From assembly GCA_030620925.1 (NCBI GenBank), contig JAUXIQ010000057.1, positions 1 to 8,925 on the forward strand: a stretch of DNA of 8,925 bases. The letters run 5' to 3'. Source of the DNA: Nitrospinota bacterium. Its GTDB lineage: Bacteria > JAUXIQ01. Below are positions 1 to 6,371 of this stretch, piece by piece. The notes beneath the pieces are model-generated. The model did no database searches. It saw only the letters and a program-made list of their open reading frames with translations, and had not been told where the DNA came from. Position numbers and translations under genes: made by a program. Position 1 is the first letter of the stretch. Every line of letters starts with the position of its first letter.

Positions 1-369
1 GAACTGGGCACCTTCTTCCTGCCCGCACCGACCAGGCTGAAAGGTAAGAAACCCTGGATAGCTCAGCATCTGCGCCCCAGGGGTTATATAATAATAGATG
101 ACGGCGCCAGGAACGCCCTGGTCAAAAACGGCAAGAGTCTTCTCCCCTCAGGCATCACAGGAGTGGAGGGTGAGTTTCAGTTCGGGGAGCTGGTGGCCTG
201 TCTGGACAAGAAAAGGGTGGAGGTTGCGCGAGGGCTGGTCAATTACAGCTCGACTGAGCTTCAGAAGATAAGAGGCCGCCACACCAAAGAGATAGAGGGC
301 ATCCTGGGGTTTAAAAACTACGACGAAGTCATCCACAGGGACGTCCTGGTAGTCCATGGCGATCGATGA
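1..369 (+). CDS. proB: Glutamate 5-kinase, C-terminal part (5' end outside window)
   Basis: Glutamate 5-kinase phosphorylates glutamate to gamma-glutamyl phosphate, the first and usually proline-inhibited step of proline synthesis in the cytoplasm. The open frame enters from the left edge in frame 1 and gives 122 codons before TGA, about a third of a normal ProB of roughly 370 residues. The visible part begins with GTFFLPAP, the end of the kinase domain, then K-K-PWIAQHL. From about residue 33 it is a PUA domain: GYIIIDDGARNAL, SLLPSGI, ARGLVNYSS, and the ending DEVIHRDVLVV, all characteristic of the ProB C-terminus. The next gene is proA, the following enzyme of the pathway, 95 bp downstream. 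The kinase active site cannot be judged because it lies outside the window. The reading frame is intact and the family call is firm. Confidence 0.95.
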   Translation, partial: ELGTFFLPAPTRLKGKKPWIAQHLRPRGYIIIDDGARNALVKNGKSLLPSGITGVEGEFQFGELVACLDKKRVEVARGLVNYSSTELQKIRGRHTKEIEGILGFKNYDEVIHRDVLVVHGDR

Positions 370-403
370 AAATAGGGTGGTAATAAGCCGCTCCGTTGTG
401 TTA

Positions 404-427
404 GTTTATTCACGTTGAGTAATAAAC
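404..427. repeat. Short inverted repeat between proB and proA
   Basis: GTTTATT at 404-410 is followed, after a 10-base spacer, by its exact reverse complement AATAAAC at 421-427. The 7-bp stem has a single G-C pair at its base and no following T-run, so it is not a standard intrinsic terminator. It could be an operator-like palindrome, an mRNA stem, or chance in A+T-rich DNA. I have no factor to assign to it. Confidence 0.3.
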
Positions 428-448
428 GATTGTCGTTGTTCTTGAATC

Positions 449-454
449 AGGTGA
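449..454 (+). promoter_or_regulatory. Probable ribosome binding site of proA
   Basis: AGGTGA lies 10 bases before the ATG at 465. Two ATG codons stand in tandem (465 and 468). The site is at the long end of normal spacing for the first and too far for the second, which favours 465 as the start. Confidence 0.5.
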
Positions 455-464
455 AGGCCGCGGG

Positions 465-1724
465 ATGATGGATATAGAGTCTGAAGTGAAGCGCATAGCG
501 GAGGATGCCAGGAAAGCCTCGAGGAAGATGGCTGTGCTTTCCTCCGCTGAAAAAGACGCCGCTCTGAATAACATGGCCCGGGAGCTGACTGCCAACGAAC
601 AGGTCATCCTGGAAGCCAACCGAAAAGACTTGAGCGCGGCAGGGGAGAAGGGTTTGAGCTCGGCCATGATCGACCGCCTTGCTCTCAATACCGACCGCAT
701 CGAGGGGATGGCGCAGGGTCTGCGCGAAGTCGCCGCATTACCCGATCCGGTGGGCGACGTGCCGCGCATGTGGAAGCGGCCGAACGGCTTGCGGATCGGG
801 CGCATGAGGGTGCCCATAGGGGTGATAGGGTTCATTTACGAGTCTCGCCCGAACGTCACCGTGGACGCCGCGGGGTTGTGCCTTAAAGCGGGCAACGTGG
901 TGATATTGCGGGGGGGCTCGGAAGCCATAAATTCCAACACGGCACTTGCAGAGATTCTTAAAAAGGCTTGCGTTGCTTCCGAGGTTCCCGAGGAATCGGT
1001 TCAATTTATAAATACCACCGACCGCGCTGCGGTCATGGAAATGCTCAAGCTGGATGATCAGATCGACCTCATCGTCACCCGGGGCGGTCCGGAGCTTGTC
1101 AGGATCGTGACCGATAACACCCGCATACCGGTCATAAGCCACGATAAGTGCCTGTGTCACATCTACGTGGCAGAGGATGCAGATCGCGCCCTGGCGCGAA
1201 AGGTGGTTCTGAACGCAAAGGCGCAGAGGCCGGGGGTATGTAACGCTCTGGAAACCCTTTTGGTCCATAAAACTGCAGCCCCCGATTTCCTTCCTGAAAT
1301 GGCGTCGGATTTCAAGTCTGCGGGTGTGGAGATGCGGGGTTGTCCTTTGACCAGAGAGTTTATTCCAGACGCCGGAGAGGCCTCGGAAGAGGACTGGAAT
1401 AGCGAATACCTGGACCTCATCATCTCCATCAAGGTGGTTGAGGATATGGAAGAGGCCTACCAGCATATAGACCGCTACAGCTCCGGCCTTTCCGAAGCCA
1501 TAATCACTACGGATTACGACAAAGCCATGGATTTTTTGAACAAAGTCGATTCCGCGGCCGTTTATGTAAACGCCTCCACAAGATTCACTGACGGAGGAGA
1601 ATTCGGTCTGGGGGCCGAGTTGGGCATCGGCACAGGGAAGCTCCATGCTCGTGGGCCCATGGGGCTTGAAGAACTTACTTCCTATAAATATATCATCTTC
1701 GGACAGGGACAGATAAGGGAGTAG
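465..1724 (+). CDS. proA: Gamma-glutamyl phosphate reductase (glutamate-5-semialdehyde dehydrogenase)
   Basis: ProA reduces gamma-glutamyl phosphate with NADPH to glutamate 5-semialdehyde, which cyclises to pyrroline-5-carboxylate for proline synthesis. The protein has 419 residues, the normal length for the family, and belongs to the aldehyde dehydrogenase fold. Visible signatures are SRPNVTVDAAGLCLKAGN at about 128-144 and VVILRGGSEA at 145-154 in the cofactor-binding half, and AKAQRPGVCNALET at 251-264, where Cys259 is the expected catalytic thiol. The C-terminus has FTDGGEFGLGAELGIGTGKLHARGP, the family's closing signature, before a short tail. All key parts are present and no frameshift is visible. 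It sits between proB and nadD; the stop codon is 10 bp before the nadD start, so nadD is probably co-transcribed. The paired start codons MM make the first residue uncertain by one codon. Confidence 0.97.
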   Translation: MMDIESEVKRIAEDARKASRKMAVLSSAEKDAALNNMARELTANEQVILEANRKDLSAAGEKGLSSAMIDRLALNTDRIEGMAQGLREVAALPDPVGDVPRMWKRPNGLRIGRMRVPIGVIGFIYESRPNVTVDAAGLCLKAGNVVILRGGSEAINSNTALAEILKKACVASEVPEESVQFINTTDRAAVMEMLKLDDQIDLIVTRGGPELVRIVTDNTRIPVISHDKCLCHIYVAEDADRALARKVVLNAKAQRPGVCNALETLLVHKTAAPDFLPEMASDFKSAGVEMRGCPLTREFIPDAGEASEEDWNSEYLDLIISIKVVEDMEEAYQHIDRYSSGLSEAIITTDYDKAMDFLNKVDSAAVYVNASTRFTDGGEFGLGAELGIGTGKLHARGPMGLEELTSYKYIIFGQGQIRE

Positions 1725-1734
1725 CGCTCAAGGG

Positions 1735-2415
1735 ATGATACGCATTGGCCTGATGGGCGGCACCTTTAACCCCATACATATCGGCCATCTGATATCGGCC
1801 GATGAGATCATAGACCTGTTCCATCTGGAAGAGGTGATAGTTGTCCCTTGTTGTTTACCCCCCCATAAGGAACACGGTGAGCTCATAGATGCCTCCCACC
1901 GTTTCGCCATGGCCTCCCTGGCTACTGCATCAAATCCTAAGCTGGTGGTCTCCCCTCTTGAAATAGAGCGGGGCGGCAAGTCGTATACCATAGACACCAT
2001 CAGAGCACTAAAAAAGGAAGTAGGGGGAGAGCTGGAGACCTACTTCATCGTTGGTGTGGACGTATTCGCAGACCTGGCCAGCTGGAAGGGAGTGGAGGAC
2101 CTCCTGACCGGTTCCCACTTTGTGGTCACCAACCGGCCTGGATACGATGAGAGTCAACTTGTGGAGCGGCTGAACCGGGATGTTACACCCCGGTTCCCTA
2201 AACTCAGATTTAACCTCAAGGCTAGAGCCACAAAAGGGCTCATACACGAGATATCCGTTGAGGGCTCTCCCTGTTCTATCTTTTTAGTCCATATCCCCTC
2301 CCTCGATATATCTTCCACAGAGATAAGGAGGAGGGTGGCTCAGGGGCGTCCCATAAAGTATCTCGTTCCGCCCGAGGTGGAGCAGTATATTAACAAACAT
2401 AAACTATACACCTGA
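1735..2415 (+). CDS. nadD: Nicotinate-nucleotide adenylyltransferase
   Basis: NadD joins nicotinate mononucleotide to the adenylyl part of ATP, giving deamido-NAD, the penultimate step of NAD synthesis. At 226 residues it is of usual length. The nucleotidyltransferase signature GGTFNPIHIGH is at residues 8-18, with the two histidines (15 and 18) of the H-x-x-H pair that binds ATP phosphates. LPPHK at 41-45, SYTIDT at 83-88 and FIVGVD at 104-109 are substrate-side motifs of the family. DISSTEIRRR at 191-200 is the ISSTxIR ATP-binding motif, followed by the usual YLVPPEVEQYI ending. The start is fixed by the signature lying immediately after it. The ribosome binding site is not ideal: AAGGGAG at 1715-1721, overlapping the proA stop region, is 13 bases away. 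Translation coupling to proA is plausible. rsfS follows after 16 bp, a widely conserved pairing. Confidence 0.96.
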   Translation: MIRIGLMGGTFNPIHIGHLISADEIIDLFHLEEVIVVPCCLPPHKEHGELIDASHRFAMASLATASNPKLVVSPLEIERGGKSYTIDTIRALKKEVGGELETYFIVGVDVFADLASWKGVEDLLTGSHFVVTNRPGYDESQLVERLNRDVTPRFPKLRFNLKARATKGLIHEISVEGSPCSIFLVHIPSLDISSTEIRRRVAQGRPIKYLVPPEVEQYINKHKLYT

Positions 2416-2422
2416 AAGATAT

Positions 2423-2428
2423 GGGAGG
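2423..2428 (+). promoter_or_regulatory. Ribosome binding site of rsfS, unusually close to the start
   Basis: GGGAGG is a strong Shine-Dalgarno match but lies only 3 bases from the ATG at 2432; 5-9 is usual. There is no in-frame ATG, GTG or TTG between 2432 and the ATG at 2513 (Met28), which would cut into the conserved domain, so 2432 remains the best start. Confidence 0.5.
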
Positions 2429-2431
2429 ATA

Positions 2432-2833
2432 ATGACCGAGCGTAAAGCAGAGGAGCGTGAAAGCACCCTTTTAAGCCTTGAACAGAAAACGGATATATGC
2501 ACGGGCGCGGCCATGAGCAGGAAGGCTTATGACCTCACGGTGCTGGATTTGTCGGGACATTCTTTCATCACCGACTACTTTTTTATCTGTAGCGGGAACT
2601 CCACCAGACAGGTGCAGTCCATCGCAGACGCCATGGACGACCAACTGAGCAAGAGGGGGGTTAAGCCGCTGGGGAAAGAAGGTTATGCCGAAGCACGATG
2701 GATACTGTTGGATTACGGCGAGTTGGTGGTGCATATTTTCCATCACGAGACCAGGAAGATTTACGATCTGGAGGGACTGTGGGGAAACGCTCCCGTCGTA
2801 TACAGTCACGAAGGCGAGCCGGCGGTCGATTAG
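2432..2833 (+). CDS. rsfS: Ribosomal silencing factor RsfS (RsfA/YbeB/Iojap family)
   Basis: RsfS binds uL14 on the large ribosomal subunit and blocks joining of the small subunit, lowering translation when nutrients run out. The protein has 133 residues, slightly longer than the typical 105-120 because of an N-terminal extension of about 15 charged residues. The domain (DUF143/Oligomerisation) is clear: TVLDLSGHSFITDYFFICSGNSTRQVQ at about 36-62, with the D-Y-F-F-I-C-S-G-N-S core at 48-57; IADAMDDQL; GYAEARWILLDYGELVVHIF at 84-103; and the closing RKIYDLEGLWGNAP at 108-121. No essential block is missing. It follows nadD by 16 bp, as in many bacteria. The downstream neighbour starts 29 bp beyond the stop codon. 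The N-terminal extension (residues 1-14, rich in Glu, Arg and Lys) may be real or the start could lie elsewhere, but the reading frame offers no better alternative. Confidence 0.95.
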   Translation: MTERKAEERESTLLSLEQKTDICTGAAMSRKAYDLTVLDLSGHSFITDYFFICSGNSTRQVQSIADAMDDQLSKRGVKPLGKEGYAEARWILLDYGELVVHIFHHETRKIYDLEGLWGNAPVVYSHEGEPAVD

Positions 2834-2853
2834 GCGGTCTTTTCCCTTATGAT

Positions 2854-2858
2854 GAGGT
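2854..2858 (+). promoter_or_regulatory. Ribosome binding site deciding the start of the lapA/lapB-like gene
   Basis: GAGGT at 2854-2858 lies 4 bases before the ATG at 2863. The open frame continues upstream to an ATG at 2698 inside rsfS, but that extension is the +1-shifted reading of rsfS and is basic and compositionally odd. The ATG at 2863 opens directly on a hydrophobic membrane segment, so it is taken as the start. Confidence 0.6.
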
Positions 2859-2862
2859 AGTC

Positions 2863-4212
2863 ATGCCCCTCCATCTGATTCTTGCGGTTGCCATAGTTGT
2901 GACCATAGCTTTTTACGTTTCCTTTTTTAATTCCGGCAGCGTTAATTTCAGCCTTACCAGGAGTCTGTCTTACGATATCCCGATCGTGGTCATAGTGCTG
3001 GTATCTGTTTTTATAGGGGCGCTGCTCGTGGCGTTTATGAACGCTGTGAATGTCTCCCGAGAGGGGATTTCCAAGCTACGGGCTTCGTCCAAGAATAAGA
3101 GGTTTCAGAAGATTCATCAGCCCTATGAAAAGGGATTGAATTATTTGGAAGCCGGTTATCCGGAAGAGGCGGAAGAAGAATTTCAGATGGTGCTGGAGAG
3201 GGACCCCAAACATGTCCCTACCCTGGTCGAGCTGGGGAAGCTAAAGCTGAAGAAGGGGGACTACGAGGAGACCCTTAAGCTGCACAACAGGGCTTTCATG
3301 CTAGACAACCGTAACCTGGATGCCGCCTTTTGCCTGATCGAAGACTATACATCGATTGGGCGATATACGAAGGCGCAGAACGTCCTGGAGAAAGTTCGAA
3401 GGTTCGCAGGCGAAAAGCTGGTTGCCTCCACCAGGCTGCGTGAAATATGTATTACAGGGAAACTCTGGGAGGAGGCGTTGAAGGTGCAGAAGGAAATTGT
3501 GCGCCATGCCAGGGATAAGGACCAGGCTGAGAAGGAAAAGGCCATACTGAACGGCATTCACCACGAACTGGGGCAGAAAGCTTTAGAGGAGGGCAGGAAT
3601 AATGATGCCCTCAAAGAATTCAGGGCAATATTGAAATCCGAGAGAGATTTCGCTCCCGCCTATGTGGGGATCGGCGATGTTTATCTGGCCATGGGGAAAG
3701 AGAGCGAGGTTCTGAAAGCCTGGGAGGAGGGTTACGGCGCCACTTTATGTCCTTCCCTGCTCAAGAAACAGGAAAACCTGTTCCTGCAGAAGGAGGACCC
3801 CGGTTCAGCCATCGCGCTCTATAAATCGGCTCTGGAGACCAATCCCCGCAATGCAGTAATTAACTATTTGCTGGGGCTGGTATATTTGAAGCTGGAGATG
3901 ATGGAAGAAGCGCTTCAGGAGTTCAAGAAGGTTCAGGCGGCGGGGGCAATGATACCGGGCATGGGAAGTCTTATGGCCGGCATTTATGAGAGGACGGGCA
4001 AACAGGAACTGGCGACCCGGGAATATAAGCTTGAACTGGAGTATATAGCGCAGTCGTTATGGCTCTTTAAATGCGTTTCATGCGGTGAGCTAAGCCCCGA
4101 GTGGAGAAGCCGTTGCTCTCGATGCGGCGAGTGGAATACTTACCGGATAAACTTCGAGGAGAGAAAACCATTGGATGAGAAGGTAATGCCTCCGCCCGTC
4201 ACCGGTGTTTAA
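2863..4212 (+). CDS. lapB: LapA-LapB-like fusion: two-helix membrane anchor, TPR domain and C-terminal zinc ribbon
   Basis: The 449-residue protein has the plan of LapB (YciM), the inner-membrane TPR protein that in E. coli directs FtsH to degrade LpxC and so limits lipopolysaccharide synthesis. Residues about 3-22 and 39-60 are two hydrophobic helices separated by FFNSGSVNFSLTRS, which resembles LapA (DUF1049), a separate small protein encoded beside lapB in E. coli; E. coli LapB itself has one helix. From about residue 86 come TPR-like helical pairs, for example YEKGLNYLEAGYPEEAEEEF, GKLKLKKGDYEETLKLH, GQKALEEGRNNDALKEF and YLLGLVYLKLEMMEEALQEF. Near the C-terminus FKCVSCGE (Cys404, Cys407) and CSRCGEW (Cys418, Cys421) form the C-x2-C...C-x2-C rubredoxin-like metal site typical of LapB. 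A 28-residue tail follows. It probably shares a transcript with rsfS. The LapB call is strong from architecture; the LapA assignment of the anchor is my inference from topology and weak motif similarity. An ordinary two-helix TPR protein is the alternative. Confidence 0.8.
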   Translation: MPLHLILAVAIVVTIAFYVSFFNSGSVNFSLTRSLSYDIPIVVIVLVSVFIGALLVAFMNAVNVSREGISKLRASSKNKRFQKIHQPYEKGLNYLEAGYPEEAEEEFQMVLERDPKHVPTLVELGKLKLKKGDYEETLKLHNRAFMLDNRNLDAAFCLIEDYTSIGRYTKAQNVLEKVRRFAGEKLVASTRLREICITGKLWEEALKVQKEIVRHARDKDQAEKEKAILNGIHHELGQKALEEGRNNDALKEFRAILKSERDFAPAYVGIGDVYLAMGKESEVLKAWEEGYGATLCPSLLKKQENLFLQKEDPGSAIALYKSALETNPRNAVINYLLGLVYLKLEMMEEALQEFKKVQAAGAMIPGMGSLMAGIYERTGKQELATREYKLELEYIAQSLWLFKCVSCGELSPEWRSRCSRCGEWNTYRINFEERKPLDEKVMPPPVTGV

Positions 4213-4244
4213 GAAATATTGACTCAGGGAGGAATTACAATTTT
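4213..4244. other. Convergent junction between the two gene blocks
   Basis: Only 32 bp separate the TAA of the lapA/lapB-like gene from the TGA of the leftward mltD-like gene. I searched both strands for a G+C-rich stem followed by a T-run and found none; small complements such as AATT/AATT are too weak. Transcription from either side may therefore read into the opposing gene, or termination may be Rho-dependent. Confidence 0.55.
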
Positions 4245-6371
4245 TCAATCCTGGACTATCAGGATCTGCAGCACATCGCCCGGGTAAATGTGTTGACCTC
4301 CAATAAGCCCGTTCCATCGCCGCAATGCTCTCCAGTTAACGTCGTAGTAACGGGCGACCTCCCACAGCGTATCCCCCCTTCGCACTATATGGAAGACTTG
4401 CTGATATTTCTTGTTTTTATAGAGCACCACACCCCCCCTGGGCGGCTTACCGCCGGTCTCAAACATTGAGGGTATGTAACCATTGGTTATGGTTATGGGA
4501 ATCTTGACGATTTGCCCTATCCTTAATCTATTGACGTTCCTGATGCGGTTAATACGGGCGAGTCGTTTCACACCAACTCCATACCAGAGCGCAATATCGG
4601 AGAGGGTTTCGTTCCTCTTCACCCTGTGATTCACCAACTCTACTGTAGCTATTCCGTCTTTTGCCCGGTCATTATTAGCAGAGGTAATAACCGTCGCTCC
4701 GGGAAGGACCGGGGAGTCGTAGGCGGGTACGAGTATTTTCTTCCCTGCGTAAATCCGATGCGGGTTGCGGAGGTTGTTGAGACGAAGGATATCCTCTATG
4801 GATACCCCGAATTCTCTGGCTATGTCGGATAAGTTATCGCCGTGCCTGATGGTGTAGTAAAAATTTTTCCCGCCGCCAGCCGATCGAACCGAGCCGTCTC
4901 TTTTGTCGGCCATAGCTGCCGCCATCGCCCTTCGGCTGCTCATCGGTATGAGGATATCATCGCCCACCTTAATACGATGGGGGTTTTGCAATTTATTCAG
5001 CTCTACTATGGTAATAACCGACACGCCGTACCGGCGAGCGATTCTCGCGATCGTTTCGCCCCTTCGCACACGATGTCTCTGCCAGGCGGTGCGGCGGTCG
5101 GTGGCTATTTCCTTGAAATTGGCCTGGAATGTGCTTGTCGAGCCGTGAGGGATTTTCAGGTTGTACACTGTATAGTTGGGAGGGGTAACCCCTCTTTTAA
5201 GCTCAGGGTTCAGCGCTTTTATCTCTTCATAGATTGTGCCAGCGCTTCGGGCGACGATGTTGAGGTCAACGGGTGCGTTTATCTCCACCTCGTCGTATTT
5301 CAATGGGGCCTGATATTCGATATAGGTAAAGCCGTACTTCTCTGGATTTTTAGCGATTATGGCAGCGGCCATTATCCTGGGCACATACTGCTTGGTCTCC
5401 CGCTTGATGTAACGAGAGCGGGCAAGACGCCAGAAATCGTTTGTGTGGAGGCGCTCCATGGCTCTGCTGATCCTATACTCTCCGGCGTTATATCCCGCCA
5501 TTGCAAGGGGCCAGGAGTCGAACATCTCGTAAAGGTATGTAAGAAATCGAGCGGCGGCGTGGGTGGCTTTGAAGGGGTCTCTCCGTTCGTCGATCCACCA
5601 GTTGATGGTCAGGCCGTATCTTCTACCCGTGGAGCTGATAAACTGCCACGGGCCTGTGGCTCTGGCCCTGGAATAGGCATAAGGTGAGAAGCCGCTTTCT
5701 ATCATCGCCATGAACACCAGGTCTTCCGGCAGGCCGTACTCTCGCAGTATCTGTCGCATCATGGGTCCGTAGCGGCCGTAGCGCTCCAACCATTTCTGGA
5801 AGGTGCCGCTTCGCTGATTCTGGTAATATTTTATATATTTTTCTACTTTGGCGTTTCTCTCTATAACAAAATCGGGATATTTTTGTGCTGTGCCCTGCCC
5901 GGCATCCGGTATCTCGAGTCTCGCTTCTTTTTGTATGGAAAATATCTCCGACACTATTTCATCCTGTTTTTCAATCGTCTCCAGCACCACTCCGTTTTCA
6001 AAGTCCACTATCTCCGGCAACGCTCCGTTTTCAAAGTCTACTATCTCCGGCACCGACTCTTCGATAAATTTATCTTCTTCCGCCCTGATGGGGAAAAGGC
6101 TTGCGTATAACTCCCCGCGGGCCGACGCCCATTCTATTGCCAGCTCGTGTTTGCCGGATAATGACGGTCTGTCCTGAAATCGCTTGAAAGCTTTTTCCCT
6201 GCTGGGTTCCGCCAGGCGCAGACTTTTCAGGGGAGGTTTGGTAATGGAGCCGGGAACCGAACAGCCGGCAAGGGGGATGAGGATCATCACCGATAGGGCT
6301 AACGCTTTCGGCAACAGGCAGAAAGGCGACCTTGAAAATTTATTTATAAATAGGCACAAAATCTGCATCAT
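4245..6371 (-). CDS. mltD: MltD-like membrane-bound lytic transglycosylase with four LysM repeats (lipoprotein)
   Basis: This is predicted to cleave peptidoglycan glycan strands, leaving 1,6-anhydro-MurNAc ends, while tethered by lipid to the envelope. The 708-residue chain starts with a signal peptide (basic residues at 11, 14 and 22, hydrophobic 23-35) ending in the lipobox LAGC, with Cys37 the lipidated residue; the residue after it is Ser, fitting outer-membrane sorting. Residues 38-175 are an acidic, low-complexity spacer with an 11-residue duplication. The SLT domain spans about 195-345: MAMIESGFSPYAYS places the catalytic Glu at 225, then ATGPWQFI and the MAGYNAGEYRI motif at 291-301. 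A degenerate LysM-like stretch lies at about 365-410. Clear LysM repeats lie at about 434-476, 506-549, 583-625 and 661-705, each with a R-G-D/E-T or similar opening and an I-P or I-L close. E. coli MltD is about 450 residues with two LysM, so this one is long. The ATG at 6371 has no good ribosome binding site; a second ATG follows directly. Confidence 0.93.
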   Translation of the reverse strand: MMQILCLFINKFSRSPFCLLPKALALSVMILIPLAGCSVPGSITKPPLKSLRLAEPSREKAFKRFQDRPSLSGKHELAIEWASARGELYASLFPIRAEEDKFIEESVPEIVDFENGALPEIVDFENGVVLETIEKQDEIVSEIFSIQKEARLEIPDAGQGTAQKYPDFVIERNAKVEKYIKYYQNQRSGTFQKWLERYGRYGPMMRQILREYGLPEDLVFMAMIESGFSPYAYSRARATGPWQFISSTGRRYGLTINWWIDERRDPFKATHAAARFLTYLYEMFDSWPLAMAGYNAGEYRISRAMERLHTNDFWRLARSRYIKRETKQYVPRIMAAAIIAKNPEKYGFTYIEYQAPLKYDEVEINAPVDLNIVARSAGTIYEEIKALNPELKRGVTPPNYTVYNLKIPHGSTSTFQANFKEIATDRRTAWQRHRVRRGETIARIARRYGVSVITIVELNKLQNPHRIKVGDDILIPMSSRRAMAAAMADKRDGSVRSAGGGKNFYYTIRHGDNLSDIAREFGVSIEDILRLNNLRNPHRIYAGKKILVPAYDSPVLPGATVITSANNDRAKDGIATVELVNHRVKRNETLSDIALWYGVGVKRLARINRIRNVNRLRIGQIVKIPITITNGYIPSMFETGGKPPRGGVVLYKNKKYQQVFHIVRRGDTLWEVARYYDVNWRALRRWNGLIGGQHIYPGDVLQILIVQD
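5990..6055 (-). repeat. 33-bp direct tandem repeat, two copies, inside the mltD-like gene
   Basis: Positions 5990-6022 and 6023-6055 are two adjacent 33-bp units differing at only two bases by my reading. Each encodes 11 residues; the protein reads PEIVDFENG twice, at about residues 108-129, inside the acidic spacer between lipobox and catalytic domain. The unit is a multiple of three, so copy-number change keeps the frame. The following VLETIEKQDEIVSEIF might be an older, decayed unit, but this is not firm. Confidence 0.9.

Larger units (their letters stand above)
370..464. other. proB-proA intergenic gap
   Basis: This 95-bp stretch is the longest gap inside the rightward gene string, where the other junctions are 10-29 bp. 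It holds no open frame of its own that I can support. It contains an imperfectly located A+T-rich inverted repeat (404-427) and the probable proA ribosome binding site (449-454). I looked for a sigma70 promoter: TTGTGT at 396-401 and TAATAA at 420-425, 18 bp apart, match the consensus poorly, so I do not call one. Whether proA is co-transcribed with proB cannot be settled from the sequence. Confidence 0.6.

Noticed and set aside
410-835. Leftward open frame of 141 codons across the proB-proA gap and proA start
   Set aside because: Most of it is antisense to conserved ProA sequence and it has no credible ribosome binding site or family signature.
738-1646. Long leftward open frame of 302 codons opposite proA
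   Set aside because: It lies wholly within proA on the other strand and shows no recognisable domain; it is a by-product of proA codon use.
2698-2862. Upstream extension of the lapA/lapB-like open frame to an ATG inside rsfS
   Set aside because: It overlaps rsfS in another frame, reads as a basic low-information sequence, and would bury the first membrane helix behind 55 residues. A ribosome binding site stands right before the ATG at 2863.
4842-5687. Rightward open frame of 281 codons opposite mltD
   Set aside because: It is antisense to the SLT and LysM coding region and has no family resemblance; the leftward frame carries clear conserved motifs.
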